Below, piece by piece: positions 9,212 to 18,269 of a stretch of DNA of 64,000 nt. The translations under genes and the position numbers were made by a program. Each line of letters starts with the position of its first letter. Position 1 is the stretch's first letter. The notes under the pieces were generated by a model. The model made no database searches. It was not told the DNA's origin and worked only from the letters and a program-made list of their open reading frames with translations. The DNA is taken from positions 124,001 through 188,000 of the forward strand of contig NZ_BMQW01000002.1 in assembly GCF_014648315.1 (NCBI RefSeq), written 5' to 3'. The DNA is from Shewanella ulleungensis. GTDB lineage: Bacteria; Pseudomonadota; Gammaproteobacteria; Enterobacterales; Shewanellaceae.

Positions 9212-9676
9212 ATGTCCCAAGAATTAGAAAGATTGAAAGAACTATCTCTAGCTGAAAATTTAGGTCGATTGCACCGCTTATGGCGAACGGCTGCCGATGC
9301 AGAATTAATCCCGCTAGGTCTTACTCATCCTCGCTGGACAGCATTGTGGAAGCTATTGCGCTTAGGAGACAACGTCAGTCAAAAGGTGCTTGCAGATGCG
9401 TTAGAAATTGAATTGCCATCATTAATGCGCACCCTTAATCAATTAGAAGAGCAGGGCTATGTGCAGCGCCGTTGCTGCGAAAAAGATAAACGGGCACGCA
9501 TTGTCAGCTTAACCCCTGATGGGATCGAGATGCTTAAGCAGATGGAAAGTAAAATCATGCTAGTGCGACGTAATTTATTAGCCGGCATTAGCCAGCAACA
9601 ACTCAATGAGTTTGAAAATATTATCAGTCAAATCAGTGAAAACGCACTGGCTACATTGGATAAAAACTCTGCGTAA
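9212..9676 (+). CDS. SlyA/MarR-family transcriptional regulator
   Basis: The protein (154 residues from ATG 9212) is a winged-helix MarR-family regulator most like SlyA: residues 15-40 match the SlyA dimer helix (NLGRLHRLWRTAADAEL), LTHPRWTALWKLLRLGD precedes the recognition helix, and DKRARIVSLTPDG forms the wing. An in-frame GTG nine bases upstream is less likely as start. It heads a probable three-gene operon with an HlyD-type adaptor and a DUF2955 membrane protein, and twin palindromic operators overlap its promoter. By analogy with SlyA/EmrR regulators it probably represses the operon and responds to small aromatic compounds; the ligand is unknown. Confidence 0.85.
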   Translation: MSQELERLKELSLAENLGRLHRLWRTAADAELIPLGLTHPRWTALWKLLRLGDNVSQKVLADALEIELPSLMRTLNQLEEQGYVQRRCCEKDKRARIVSLTPDGIEMLKQMESKIMLVRRNLLAGISQQQLNEFENIISQISENALATLDKNSA

Positions 9677-9694
9677 TAACATGAAAAATGAGTA

Positions 9695-10765
9695 ATGAGA
9701 AAGTATATGACCCCAGATCAACAATTTGCACGACTCGTTAAAGTGTCCATATTCCTGTTTGTATCAGTGTTTGGCTACTTTATGTTTGCCGACGCCATGA
9801 TGCCAATGACCCCACAGGCAATGGCAACACGTATGGTGACTAAAGTGACACCACAAGTGAGCGGTAAAATTGCCTCGATAGCTGTAGCAAACAACCAAGT
9901 GGTCGCTAAAGGTGATGTGTTATTTAGTATCGATTCCGCGCCATATGAACTTGCTTTTGAACAAGCCAATTTAACCTTAGAACAAGCCAAACAAGATAAT
10001 GCTGAGCTTGATGCTGAGATATTAGCCGCTCAAGCCGACGTTAACGCTAAGCAAAGTAGTGCACGGCAAAAACGCAGTGAGGCAAAACGGCTTGATGCAC
10101 TTTACGCGAGTCGAGGCGTGTCGCAGCAATTAGCTGATCAAGCACAAAGTGATGCCTCAACAGCAGAAGCCAATTTAATGGCAGCCAATGCGCGTTTAAG
10201 TCAGTTAGTGGTCAGTCGCGGGCATGATGGTGCAGATAATCTAAAAATGCGCCAAGCTCAAAATCGTCTAGCTCAGGCGGAGTTAAATCTGTCATACACC
10301 CAAGTGCGCGCAGATCAAAATGGGGTGGTAACTAATCTCCAACTCGAAGTTGGTAGTTTTGCCACGGTTGGTCAGCCATTGCTCGCAGTGGTATCTGAAA
10401 AGGTCGATATCATTGCCGACTTTAGAGAAAAAAGCTTAAGAGGAATAGAGTCCCAATCTACCGCTTATATTACTTTTGACGGTCAACCAGGACGTTTATA
10501 TCAAGCTAAAGTCAGTAATGTCGATGCTGGAGTCAGTGCAGGGCAGTTTGATGCTAATGGACGTTTAGCCACGCCAGAAGCGTCGGCGCGATGGGTGCGT
10601 GATGCTCAGCGTTTACGTTTGCATTTAGCCTTAGATCATCAAGTGGTTAATACCTTACCAGCCGGTGCGCGCGCCACTGTGCAATTAGTGCCTAATAATG
10701 TGGCGCTAGGTTTTTTAGCCAAAGTACAGATTAAGCTCATTAGCGTACTGCACTATATCTATTAA
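9695..10765 (+). CDS. HlyD-family membrane fusion protein (efflux adaptor)
   Basis: A 356-residue periplasmic adaptor with one N-terminal membrane helix (about 13-33). Split lipoyl halves follow, the first containing VTPQVSGKIASIAV (51-64), a coiled-coil hairpin rich in Ala/Gln (about 85-205), the second half VRADQNGVVTNL and a beta-barrel region. It resembles AaeA/EmrA-type adaptors. It starts 18 bases after the regulator stop, so it belongs to the same operon, and the adjacent DUF2955 protein is the likely inner-membrane partner. The probable role is export of aromatic acids or drugs, but the substrate is not visible from sequence. Confidence 0.85.
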   Translation: MRKYMTPDQQFARLVKVSIFLFVSVFGYFMFADAMMPMTPQAMATRMVTKVTPQVSGKIASIAVANNQVVAKGDVLFSIDSAPYELAFEQANLTLEQAKQDNAELDAEILAAQADVNAKQSSARQKRSEAKRLDALYASRGVSQQLADQAQSDASTAEANLMAANARLSQLVVSRGHDGADNLKMRQAQNRLAQAELNLSYTQVRADQNGVVTNLQLEVGSFATVGQPLLAVVSEKVDIIADFREKSLRGIESQSTAYITFDGQPGRLYQAKVSNVDAGVSAGQFDANGRLATPEASARWVRDAQRLRLHLALDHQVVNTLPAGARATVQLVPNNVALGFLAKVQIKLISVLHYIY

Positions 10766-10880
10766 TTTCGATCTAATTTTTTAATCCCGATCAAAATCTA
10801 GATGTTGTTACTCGCCTTATTGCGCCACTAAAGTCGCGGCAAGCCTATTGTTTGTCGTGACGTATCTTGAAGGTATGCCG

Positions 10881-11909
10881 ATGTTATTACGTCATAGTCC
10901 GTTAACTACCAATGATTTACGCCAATGTTTGCGCATTGCCACAGGTGCCACACTGGGCTTTGCGATTTGCAAATTATTCGACCTAAATTATGGGGTGTTT
11001 TTTACCGTCACGCCGATGTTATTACTTGGATTAGTTCCGGTGATGAACGCTCACGCCATGCGGCAATTGTTGGCTTCGTCGGTAATTGCTGGGCTTGAGG
11101 TTGGCATTCTTGGCGGCTTATTTGGCGGTCATCCAGGGGTTATGCTACCCATCGTTTTCTTACTGTTTTTATATCGGTTTGCCGCCATGTCTCGTGGCAG
11201 TTTATTTTTGTTCGGTGCTAATGGTGTGATCAGCTTAAGCATTATGCTGCACTTTGCCAGTTATCCGGGCATGGACATTAATAACCTTATTTTCAGTAAC
11301 TTTTGGGCGACAATCGCCTCGGTGATTATCGCCTATGCGATGACAGCATTATGGCCAGACGTTGAACCAAGGCCACCAATGGCCAGTATTGCAAAAGCGC
11401 CTAATCGTATGCGCCACGAAGCATTATTGGGTGCCTCTATCGCTACCGCGTCGTTTATTGTGTTTCAGATGTTTAATTTACAAGATTCAATGTCTGCCCA
11501 AGCCACAACCTTATTATTGTTATTTCCCATGCATTGGAATGGCGCACTGGGCTATGCCAGAAAGCGTGCTATAGGGACCTTATTTGGCGTAATTTTTGGC
11601 TTAGTCGGGCAGGCATTACTTTATGATTGGTCTGGCATGCTTTTGTTCGTGATACCACTTTTGTGGATAGGTTTAATGTTATTTAGCCAGGTGCACGTTA
11701 AAGAGGCCAGCGGCTCAGGGGTCGGTTTTGGCGCTATGACAACCTTAGGTATATTATTTGGCCAGTACCTTACGCCAAATAATGATCTCGTTTTTAGTGC
11801 GTTATACCGTATAAGCAGTATTTTAGTTGCCATCGTCGCCACATTATTACTGTGTTATCTGGTACATCGATTATTAAATCAATTTGCAGCAACACGATTT
11901 GGCGTGTGA
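10881..11909 (+). CDS. DUF2955 / FUSC-like inner-membrane efflux protein
   Basis: A polytopic protein (342 residues from ATG 10881) with two similar membrane halves, LRIATGATLGFAICKLFDL near the start and LLGASIATASFIVFQMFNL near the middle, as in DUF2955 and related FUSC/AaeB-type exporters. The start at 10881 has GAAGG at seven bases; an upstream TTG at 10848 and an ATG at 10875 are possible but poorly spaced. It follows the HlyD adaptor after about 115 bases and completes the probable efflux operon. It is shorter than full AaeB proteins because it lacks a large cytoplasmic domain. Confidence 0.78.
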   Translation: MLLRHSPLTTNDLRQCLRIATGATLGFAICKLFDLNYGVFFTVTPMLLLGLVPVMNAHAMRQLLASSVIAGLEVGILGGLFGGHPGVMLPIVFLLFLYRFAAMSRGSLFLFGANGVISLSIMLHFASYPGMDINNLIFSNFWATIASVIIAYAMTALWPDVEPRPPMASIAKAPNRMRHEALLGASIATASFIVFQMFNLQDSMSAQATTLLLLFPMHWNGALGYARKRAIGTLFGVIFGLVGQALLYDWSGMLLFVIPLLWIGLMLFSQVHVKEASGSGVGFGAMTTLGILFGQYLTPNNDLVFSALYRISSILVAIVATLLLCYLVHRLLNQFAATRFGV

Positions 11910-12080
11910 TTGAAATATAATGAATACCGCTTATTTATCTACAGCCCCCAGTAACACTCACGTTATGTTGAATATTTGTTAAACGGTCGTTTGTTCTGTT
12001 TATTTTTTAATCCATTCATACTATAGACAAGTTTAGCTTTAGCGCTAATAGTATAAAAACATTCATTAAATGGAATTAGC

Positions 12081-12962
12081 ATGATGCAACATAAAACAAT
12101 TATTTTTAGCCTCTTGGCTAGCTTTCTGATTTTTGCCCCAACCAAAAGTGAAGCAAGTCAATTACCAGAGTGTCAAACATCAGAATGTGTTGAATACTTT
12201 AAGGCTTATCGTATTTTAACTAAACGAGGTCACTCATCTGCAATGGCAATGTTAGGTGAGTTTTATTATGCCGGTTATGGCACGGATAAAAACTTAGATA
12301 TGGCGTTAAAGTGGTATCGACGCGCAGGCAAATACGTATTAGATGCTAAATACAAAGCTGGCGTATTGTATTTGCAAGATACGCATTTAAAAGATGTTGA
12401 AGAAGGCATTGAATATTTAGAGTACGCCTCAAAAATGGGCCATTCTCAATCATCGTATCTACTTGGCAAGATGTATTTAGGTGGCGGTATGGTTGATGAA
12501 GATATGGTTAAAGCTGACAAGTACCTGACTCGTGCCTATGAAGAAAATAACTATGCAGCAAAGAATTATGGTCAGACACTCTATTTGCACGAGACCACTA
12601 AAGATTTACCACTAACGGCATTATATGGCTCGATTGCGCAAGATGTTGTGACTTTAAAACAAGAGCAAAACACTTCTGTAGAGCAAACTGCGGCGGTTGT
12701 TTTCCCAGAAGGCGAAATGGAAACCCTTGATGTCAAAATGGATACCTTTGAGGGTATGTTTGGCGATCATATTGCCCAGTTAAATCACATGATCCCCGAT
12801 ACATCAAAAGGCACAGGCTCAAATATTCCTGGGCAAACATGCGCTAAAATGTGGGGGTGTAGCAGTGAAGGCGATAGCTTACGTATTGGCGATGCAATGC
12901 TAGCTGATTGGGGCTTAGAGACTATTTCCTTTAGAACAGAATCGATATTTATAATTAGATAA
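12081..12962 (+). CDS. Secreted Sel1-repeat protein
   Basis: A 293-residue protein with a signal peptide ending near SEA (about residue 26) and a run of Sel1-like (TPR-type) repeats at about 45-185, recognisable by the G-x-Y-Y-A-G-Y-G-T-D-K-N and A-x-x-W-Y-R-R-A-G pattern. Two early cysteines (CQTSEC) and two late ones (CAKMWGC) could form disulfides. Sel1 proteins usually scaffold protein-protein contacts, here in the periplasm. It is monocistronic with a strong terminator downstream. No specific partner can be named. Confidence 0.75.
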   Translation: MMQHKTIIFSLLASFLIFAPTKSEASQLPECQTSECVEYFKAYRILTKRGHSSAMAMLGEFYYAGYGTDKNLDMALKWYRRAGKYVLDAKYKAGVLYLQDTHLKDVEEGIEYLEYASKMGHSQSSYLLGKMYLGGGMVDEDMVKADKYLTRAYEENNYAAKNYGQTLYLHETTKDLPLTALYGSIAQDVVTLKQEQNTSVEQTAAVVFPEGEMETLDVKMDTFEGMFGDHIAQLNHMIPDTSKGTGSNIPGQTCAKMWGCSSEGDSLRIGDAMLADWGLETISFRTESIFIIR

Positions 12963-12990
12963 ATAGTCAATAAACGAGTCTTTACTCAAT

Positions 12991-13020
12991 AAAAAGTGAC
13001 TCATGGCGAGTCACTTTTTT
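12991..13020. terminator. Bidirectional intrinsic terminator
   Basis: A 12-bp perfect stem (12991-13002 with 13009-13020) with A- and T-runs on the two sides lies between the Sel1 gene and the small Trp-rich gene. The stop codon of the latter touches the stem. Confidence 0.85.
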
Positions 13021-13234
13021 ATTGCCAGCCTATTTTCCACTGCAGCGGATCTTTCAAATCGCGCCATTCGATAGCAAATTCTGCGGCGTTCATTTCTGCG
13101 CGAATAATGCATTCAATCACATTCTGTTGCTCGTCATATTCCACTTTTATTACGCTAAAGTGCTTAAGCTTATTAACCACCTCAACTTTGGTCCATTTGC
13201 TGTGGAGTAACTTTTTAGGGTGAATTTGATTCAT
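13019..13234 (-). CDS. TIGR02450-like small tryptophan-rich protein
   Basis: This 71-residue protein matches the TIGR02450 family of small conserved proteins: it begins with the NPKKLL-SKWT pattern (here HPKKLLHSKWTKVEV), then KHFSVIKVEYDE, then an aromatic-rich end with WRDLKDPLQWKIGWQ. It has no signal or membrane segment. Function is unknown for the family. Its stop codon lies at the edge of a bidirectional terminator shared with the Sel1 gene. Confidence 0.75.
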   Translation of the reverse strand: MNQIHPKKLLHSKWTKVEVVNKLKHFSVIKVEYDEQQNVIECIIRAEMNAAEFAIEWRDLKDPLQWKIGWQ

Positions 13235-13280
13235 GGGATTCTCACATTCAAATGTAACAGACTAGGATAATAGCACCAGA

Positions 13281-13868
13281 TTACTGGATGAAAGGCAGTA
13301 GTTGATTGAGCTCTTCAATCACAATGTCGGCAAGATCTTGATAGCGGCTTTCAACACCATGAGTAATTAAACAGGCTATCATTCCGGCATTGTTGGCTGC
13401 TTGAATGTCATATAAATAATCACCAACATACATAATATGCGCAGGCTCAATTTGCCATTGGTTTGCAATTGCTAATAGTGCATCTGGAGCTGGTTTGGCC
13501 GGATAGTCTTCACGGGTTAAAACGTGGTCAATGGCGATAGCATTTTGTTTTACTTTCATTGTGCTGGCCGCAAGACTGTTACGGGTAACAATGGCTGTAG
13601 GTAGTTTTGCTGCTTCAATGGCGCTAATTAATTCGGCCATGCCTTTGATGGGTTTGGCTGTTATCGCGTCTTGGTATTCATGTTCAATAATAATGTTATT
13701 GGCGCGAGCCTGGCTAGATTGACAGCCTAATTCATCGACATATTTGAGCAGGTCGATACCTTCTGGGCAGCCGATTTGTTGGCGAATTAACTCAAAGTCT
13801 AAACTCGACTCAACAAGAGTGCCGTCTAAGTCGAAAATAATGCCTTTAATTTGCACAGGTAATTTCAA
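13281..13868 (-). CDS. HAD-superfamily hydrolase (phosphoglycolate phosphatase-like)
   Basis: A 195-residue HAD subfamily IA phosphatase. Motif I is FDLDGTLVES (about 12-21), motif II lies in AIVTRNS (about 94-100), the motif III lysine is in the AKPAPDALL region, and motif IV is YVGDYLYDI (about 146-154). A small helical cap lies between motifs I and II. The family removes phosphate from small metabolites, and the exact substrate cannot be told. It is a single gene between the Trp-rich protein and the CIA30 gene, all on the minus strand but with gaps of 46-63 bases. Confidence 0.85.
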   Translation of the reverse strand: MKLPVQIKGIIFDLDGTLVESSLDFELIRQQIGCPEGIDLLKYVDELGCQSSQARANNIIIEHEYQDAITAKPIKGMAELISAIEAAKLPTAIVTRNSLAASTMKVKQNAIAIDHVLTREDYPAKPAPDALLAIANQWQIEPAHIMYVGDYLYDIQAANNAGMIACLITHGVESRYQDLADIVIEELNQLLPFIQ

Positions 13869-13931
13869 TGTTTAGCCTTAAGGTTGATTTATTTTGATCA
13901 TTTTTATTTGATAAATGACTATGTGTAGTTA

Positions 13932-14525
13932 TTACTCAAACGCAATAGATGTTAACTCAATTGCAAACGGCCCTTGCTGTTTTTGTGCAACAAGAAAACC
14001 AATACGCTCAATTTCCAGCAGATTTAATGTCGGCGCATTGTTTATCACTCGCCCTCTAAAACTGACAGTAAAATTTGTTGCGGTAAAAGTGTGTTCTGTC
14101 AGTGTATCCGCTTGGGTTGTAAAGTTAGCAACGTAGGCTTCACCATAAGATAATTGGGGTGTTTTTAAACGCAGTTGATAAACCTTACCGTCACCTTTAA
14201 CAGCAATGGTGAGTGTTGATGCGGTCGATATTTGATGCGTAAATCGAGACTCTGTAGATGCAAATCCACCGTTATTGTCTAACGATACATTGCCGGTAAA
14301 CAACAGGCCTTGCTGTTGATTCTGCTTTATTTGGCTTTGTGATACGCCGCCCATCACGGTGTCATTATTGATCTGCCAGCGTTCAAAATGATCCTCATCT
14401 GCAAAACGAAATAACATATTATCCTCACTCGCTGCGTAAGCCGGATTGATTAACAATACCGCGACAACAGCGCTATTGGTCAAGGTGTTTTTAATCAGTT
14501 TATCAGTGTTAAAGGCTAACATCAT
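13932..14525 (-). CDS. CIA30-family protein with signal peptide
   Basis: The 197-residue protein has a signal peptide ending near AYA (about 30) and then a CIA30 (NDUFAF1-like) jelly-roll domain, recognised by WQINNDTVMGGVSQSQI, LLFTGNVSLDNNGGFAS and the C-terminal IERIGFLVAQKQQGPFAIEL segment. In mitochondria CIA30 helps complex I assembly, but bacterial members are mostly uncharacterised and this one is exported. A terminator-like hairpin on the same strand lies about 55 bases upstream of the start, so expression could be attenuated. Confidence 0.8.
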   Translation of the reverse strand: MMLAFNTDKLIKNTLTNSAVVAVLLINPAYAASEDNMLFRFADEDHFERWQINNDTVMGGVSQSQIKQNQQQGLLFTGNVSLDNNGGFASTESRFTHQISTASTLTIAVKGDGKVYQLRLKTPQLSYGEAYVANFTTQADTLTEHTFTATNFTVSFRGRVINNAPTLNLLEIERIGFLVAQKQQGPFAIELTSIAFE

Positions 14526-14573
14526 TGATCCCCTATCAGTATCGTTTCGTTTTGGTTCGGTAAATTTCGCCGT

Positions 14574-14607
14574 AAAAAAATGGCTTATCAGGGTGAGAGA
14601 TAAGCCA
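14574..14607 (-). terminator. Orphan minus-strand terminator or attenuator upstream of the CIA30 gene
   Basis: TGGCTTATC (14581-14589) pairs with 14599-14607 and on the minus strand is followed by seven T (the A-run at 14574-14580). No gene ends here on the minus strand; the region up to 14878 holds no coding sequence I can see. It must end a leader transcript of the CIA30 gene or an independent small RNA. Confidence 0.6.
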
Positions 14608-14878
14608 AAGGGTCTTACGGAGGTTGGTTACACTTTCATACATAGGGTTAAATCGGGTCTGATTTAATGGCAATGAATGTCCTAGTGGCTAATCAATAAC
14701 GCTTAATTCATTCATTGGTAAGTTTTACGTGAGTCATTGGGATTCGGTTCAATTTATTTTTGATTTACTCAACAGACCTCAATATAAGCGCTTAATGAGC
14801 TAAAACTGAGTCTTGTTATTCATGGCGTTCTATCACACAAATCAGTATCCTAGTATGAGGTTTTATTAGGATTAACAT

Positions 14879-16015
14879 ATGTTAAACGTAAACGATGGAT
14901 CATCACCTGCAGCCCAAGAACTTAGCTTTAATGTGGTGAGCATTAACTTATTTAACTTTATTGAACCGCCTTATGCGTTTTATGATTTTGAAAACATTTA
15001 CAGCGACAAACAATGGCAAAAAAAGTGTGCCTGGTTAAGTGATTTTATTAATCAAAGTCAGCCAGATATTATCGGTTTTCAAGAAGTGTTTAGCCCAGAT
15101 GCCTTAGCTAAATTGACCCAATCATTGGGGTATGACTATTTCATTGCCTTAGATGAGCCTGAAGTGGTGAGCGATTACGTATACCGCAGCCCTGTGGTGG
15201 CTATTGCATCAAAATATCCGATTGTGGAATCAGTTAATGTCAGCCCCGATCCGCAATGGATTGCTCAATTAGGCTTAGCTGACTCCTTTGCCTTTAGCCG
15301 TAAACCTTTACGGGCCACGATTCAATTACCGGTATTTGGTCCATGCGATTGTTATGTTATTCATCTTAAATCAAAACGCAGCGGCGTAAGCCGTGAAGAT
15401 ATTAGCGAAAGTGGTTTGCAAGGCGGGCCAGATTTTGTGGCACGGCAGGTACTTGGACGTTGGGCATCGAGTTTACAACGCGGCAGTGAATCTGCATTGC
15501 TGTGCCATCAAATGTTAATGCGCCGCCAACAAAGCCAGCAACCGTTTATGCTCATGGGCGACTTTAATGACACTTTAGGCAGCGAGTTGCTAGCGGCCTT
15601 TAATAATCAACTGCGGGTGTTTCGCAGTGATATTGAAGACCCGCAATTGGCCAAGCTCGGCGAAACCTCTTTAATGGCAGAATTGCATCAAAGCAGTTTG
15701 TACGACAGTTATGAGCTATTTATCGCCGCCACTAAGTGCAACGCGACATTGGCGCAAGATGAGTTTGAATCAGCATCGTTACTTGATGACGAACCACATG
15801 CTGCACGACAAGCTACACACTATTATGGCAACACAGGATCTGTGCTTGATTATATTTTAGTGTCGAGTGAGTTTAATCCCACTCAGCAGCAAAACTTGGC
15901 GCATGTTATTGATTATCAAACCTTCGACAGGCACCTTGTTCGACCCGATTATGAACGCGACAGTGACAGTACTGACCACGCACCAGTGATGATGCGCTTT
16001 AGCGTCAGAACCTAA
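14879..16015 (+). CDS. Endonuclease/exonuclease/phosphatase family protein
   Basis: A 378-residue metal-dependent hydrolase of the EEP (DNase I-like) fold. Catalytic landmarks are GFQEVF (Glu about 69), the MGDFNDTLG Asp-Asn motif (about 224-231) and TDHAPV near the C-terminus (His about 367). The family includes DNases, sphingomyelinases and inositol phosphatases. There is no signal peptide, so a cytoplasmic role is more likely. The gene is monocistronic, and the substrate cannot be decided from sequence. Confidence 0.82.
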   Translation: MLNVNDGSSPAAQELSFNVVSINLFNFIEPPYAFYDFENIYSDKQWQKKCAWLSDFINQSQPDIIGFQEVFSPDALAKLTQSLGYDYFIALDEPEVVSDYVYRSPVVAIASKYPIVESVNVSPDPQWIAQLGLADSFAFSRKPLRATIQLPVFGPCDCYVIHLKSKRSGVSREDISESGLQGGPDFVARQVLGRWASSLQRGSESALLCHQMLMRRQQSQQPFMLMGDFNDTLGSELLAAFNNQLRVFRSDIEDPQLAKLGETSLMAELHQSSLYDSYELFIAATKCNATLAQDEFESASLLDDEPHAARQATHYYGNTGSVLDYILVSSEFNPTQQQNLAHVIDYQTFDRHLVRPDYERDSDSTDHAPVMMRFSVRT

Positions 16016-16114
16016 GTCTAGATAATTTTAGCCTTAATAAACATCAGCAAAGCATTGGCTTTACTGATGCTATTTTTGCAGGTGCGATATTGTGGGTTCT
16101 TGGCTTAATCACGC

Positions 16115-16564
16115 CTATTTGATGTTTTCTTCGTACATCAAATAATGACTTTGCTGCATGCCAAGAGACTCATAGGTTTTTTGAGCAACGGCGTTGTCAT
16201 GTTCAACATATAATCTAAAGCTTGCTGTACCACCATTGGCCGCGGCAAAGTCTTTTACTGCCTGGTAAAGCTTGCCATAAATACCCTGGCGACGATTTTG
16301 CGGGCGAACATACACACTTTGAATCCAGTAATAATTACTGGCGCGCCAGTCACTCCACTCATAAGTAACCATCAGCGAACCTACAATTTCGTCATTCACT
16401 TCAGCGACTAAATAAACGCCCCGTTCAGGATGAGTTAGTAAACCTTCAACGCCTTGAGTGAGCTTGTCTGCATCTAGGGTGAGGTTTTCGGTTTCCATTG
16501 CCATGGCTTGGTTAAAATTAACTAACGCGTGTAAATCGGCATGTTGGCCAGCTCTTATTATCAT
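16115..16564 (-). CDS. GNAT-family N-acetyltransferase
   Basis: A complete 149-residue GNAT domain. The acetyl-CoA-binding motif A is VYVRPQNRRQGIYGKLYQ (about 85-102), and the C-terminal VEHDNAVAQKTYESLGM matches the usual motif B region. The family transfers acetyl from acetyl-CoA to amines; the acceptor here is unknown. It stands alone between the EEP protein and the long gap before mdh. Confidence 0.85.
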   Translation of the reverse strand: MIIRAGQHADLHALVNFNQAMAMETENLTLDADKLTQGVEGLLTHPERGVYLVAEVNDEIVGSLMVTYEWSDWRASNYYWIQSVYVRPQNRRQGIYGKLYQAVKDFAAANGGTASFRLYVEHDNAVAQKTYESLGMQQSHYLMYEENIK

Positions 16565-16622
16565 GAAACTCTCGCAAATAATTGGATATTGAGGAATGCC
16601 GCGGTTGTTATTGAATTTTTAT

Positions 16623-16781
16623 TTATTCGTTTGCGGCAGTTTTAGTGTACGCCAATATAACACCGCTTAGTAAGAGCATATGAGCAAACACATGGGATAA
16701 AATCAGCGTTATCGGGGTTGATGCCGTGAGTAAGTAAACATTGAACAGGCAACAATGGCTTGCAGTGCCTTTGTTTACAGC
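16623..16781 (-). pseudogene. Possible C-terminal remnant of a membrane protein
   Basis: The 485-base gap between the GNAT gene and mdh is mostly featureless. On the minus strand 52 codons are open between a TAG and a TAA, and they encode a hydrophobic stretch (LLTASTPITLILSHVFAH then MLLLSGVILAYTK) with a normal-looking C-terminus. No start codon or N-terminal part is present, so if real it is a relic. I do not recognise the family. Confidence 0.25.
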
Positions 16782-17049
16782 CTAAATCGAACAGCTGGTG
16801 CATATTTATACACGTAAACTGACTGTTTGTAGCGAATAAAAAGAGGTTATGTCGATAAGGGATTTCACTCTGGCGTGAGGATAATCTTGAGTATTATTCA
16901 TGCACACGCTTTAGCGTAAACCTTATTAGTGCTCACTTATTTACCACTGTCCACTAACGTATAATTGAAATTATTGTGACGATGCAGTAATGTGACGCCA
17001 CGACAATTTAGATCAATGTCACAAACTGCATAAATTGATGGAGATAATT

Positions 17050-17985
17050 ATGAAAGTTGCTGTATTAGGTGCTGCTGGTGGTATCGGCCAGGCTCTAGCT
17101 TTACTGTTAAAAACTCAACTGCCTGCGGGCTCAAAGTTGTCTCTATATGACATCGCTCCTGTTACTCCGGGTGTTGCGGTTGACTTAAGTCACATCCCAA
17201 CAGACGTAGAAGTAAAAGGTTTTGCTGGTGAAGATCCAACGGCTGCATTAGTTGATGCTGACGTCGTATTAATGTCTGCAGGTGTAGCGCGTAAACCTGG
17301 TATGGATCGTTCAGATCTATTCAACATCAACGCTGGCATCGTGCGTAACCTAATGGAAAAAGTGGCTGTAACTTGCCCTAAAGCACTAGTGGGTATTATT
17401 ACTAACCCAGTTAACACGACTGTGGCAATTGCTGCAGAAGTATTAAAAAATGCCGGTGTTTACGACAAAAACCGTTTATTCGGTATCACAACACTTGACG
17501 TTATTCGCAGCGAAACCTTTATCGCTGAGCTTAAAGGCTTAAACGTTGCTGATGTTAAAGTTAACGTAATCGGCGGCCACAGCGGTGTGACGATTCTTCC
17601 ACTACTTTCTCAAGTTGAAGGCGTGACTTTCACTGATGAAGAAGTTGCCGCAATGACAACTCGCATTCAAAACGCAGGTACTGAAGTTGTTGAAGCTAAA
17701 GCCGGTGGCGGCAGCGCAACATTATCAATGGGCCAAGCAGCATGTCGCTTTGGTTTATCATTGGTTCGTGGTCTACAAGGCGAAGCCAACGTGGTTGAAT
17801 GTGCCTATGTTGACGGCGGCAGTGAGCACGCTACATTCTTCGCACAGCCAATCCTACTTGGCAAAAATGGCGTAGAAAAAGTATTACCTTACGGTGACAT
17901 CAGCGCATTTGAAGCTAACGCTCGCGATGCAATGTTAGACACCCTTAAAGGTGACATCAAATTAGGCGTTGAATTTGTTAAGTAA
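17050..17985 (+). CDS. mdh: Malate dehydrogenase
   Basis: NAD-dependent malate dehydrogenase of the TCA cycle, 311 residues from the ATG at 17050 with GGAG just upstream. Five earlier in-frame codons are rejected because the mature N-terminus [14 protein letters not shown] is standard. Landmarks are the NAD-binding GAAGGIGQ (7-14), substrate arginines in [21 protein letters not shown], and the catalytic histidine in [13 protein letters not shown] (about 175-187). It has its own terminator. In many gammaproteobacteria argR lies divergently upstream; here no argR is visible in the 485-base upstream gap. Confidence 0.97.
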   Translation: MKVAVLGAAGGIGQALALLLKTQLPAGSKLSLYDIAPVTPGVAVDLSHIPTDVEVKGFAGEDPTAALVDADVVLMSAGVARKPGMDRSDLFNINAGIVRNLMEKVAVTCPKALVGIITNPVNTTVAIAAEVLKNAGVYDKNRLFGITTLDVIRSETFIAELKGLNVADVKVNVIGGHSGVTILPLLSQVEGVTFTDEEVAAMTTRIQNAGTEVVEAKAGGGSATLSMGQAACRFGLSLVRGLQGEANVVECAYVDGGSEHATFFAQPILLGKNGVEKVLPYGDISAFEANARDAMLDTLKGDIKLGVEFVK

Positions 17986-18003
17986 TTAACAAATCGATGG
18001 TCT

Positions 18004-18038
18004 AAAAAACGCGAAGCTAATGGTTTCGCGTTTTTTTT
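18004..18038 (+). terminator. mdh intrinsic terminator
   Basis: AAAACGCGAA pairs with TTCGCGTTTT around an 8-9 base loop, followed by eight T. It lies 20 bases after the mdh stop. Confidence 0.9.
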
Positions 18039-18078
18039 ATTTAAAATGCCTAGCGCCTAGCACCTAGATTTATTCTTA

Positions 18079-18111
18079 TTTCATTTTTCATTTTTCATTT
18101 TTCATTTTTCA
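18079..18111. repeat. Short tandem repeat (CATTTTT)n
   Basis: About four and a half head-to-tail copies of the 7-mer CATTTTT lie in the gap between mdh and the esterase gene. A 7-base unit could vary in copy number by slippage; it is not inside a gene. Confidence 0.8.
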
Positions 18112-18269
18112 CAATATTTATACCTCACAATCCTTCATTGCTACAGCATATTGTTTAACCTTTCATCGACATAGCGTCATTATTTTTCATGTGGATCTAA
18201 AGTGCCATTGCTGTTCCGAGCAAAATTCTGCAAGTTACTAATATGTTAAATTTGGAAACCGCTGAAATG

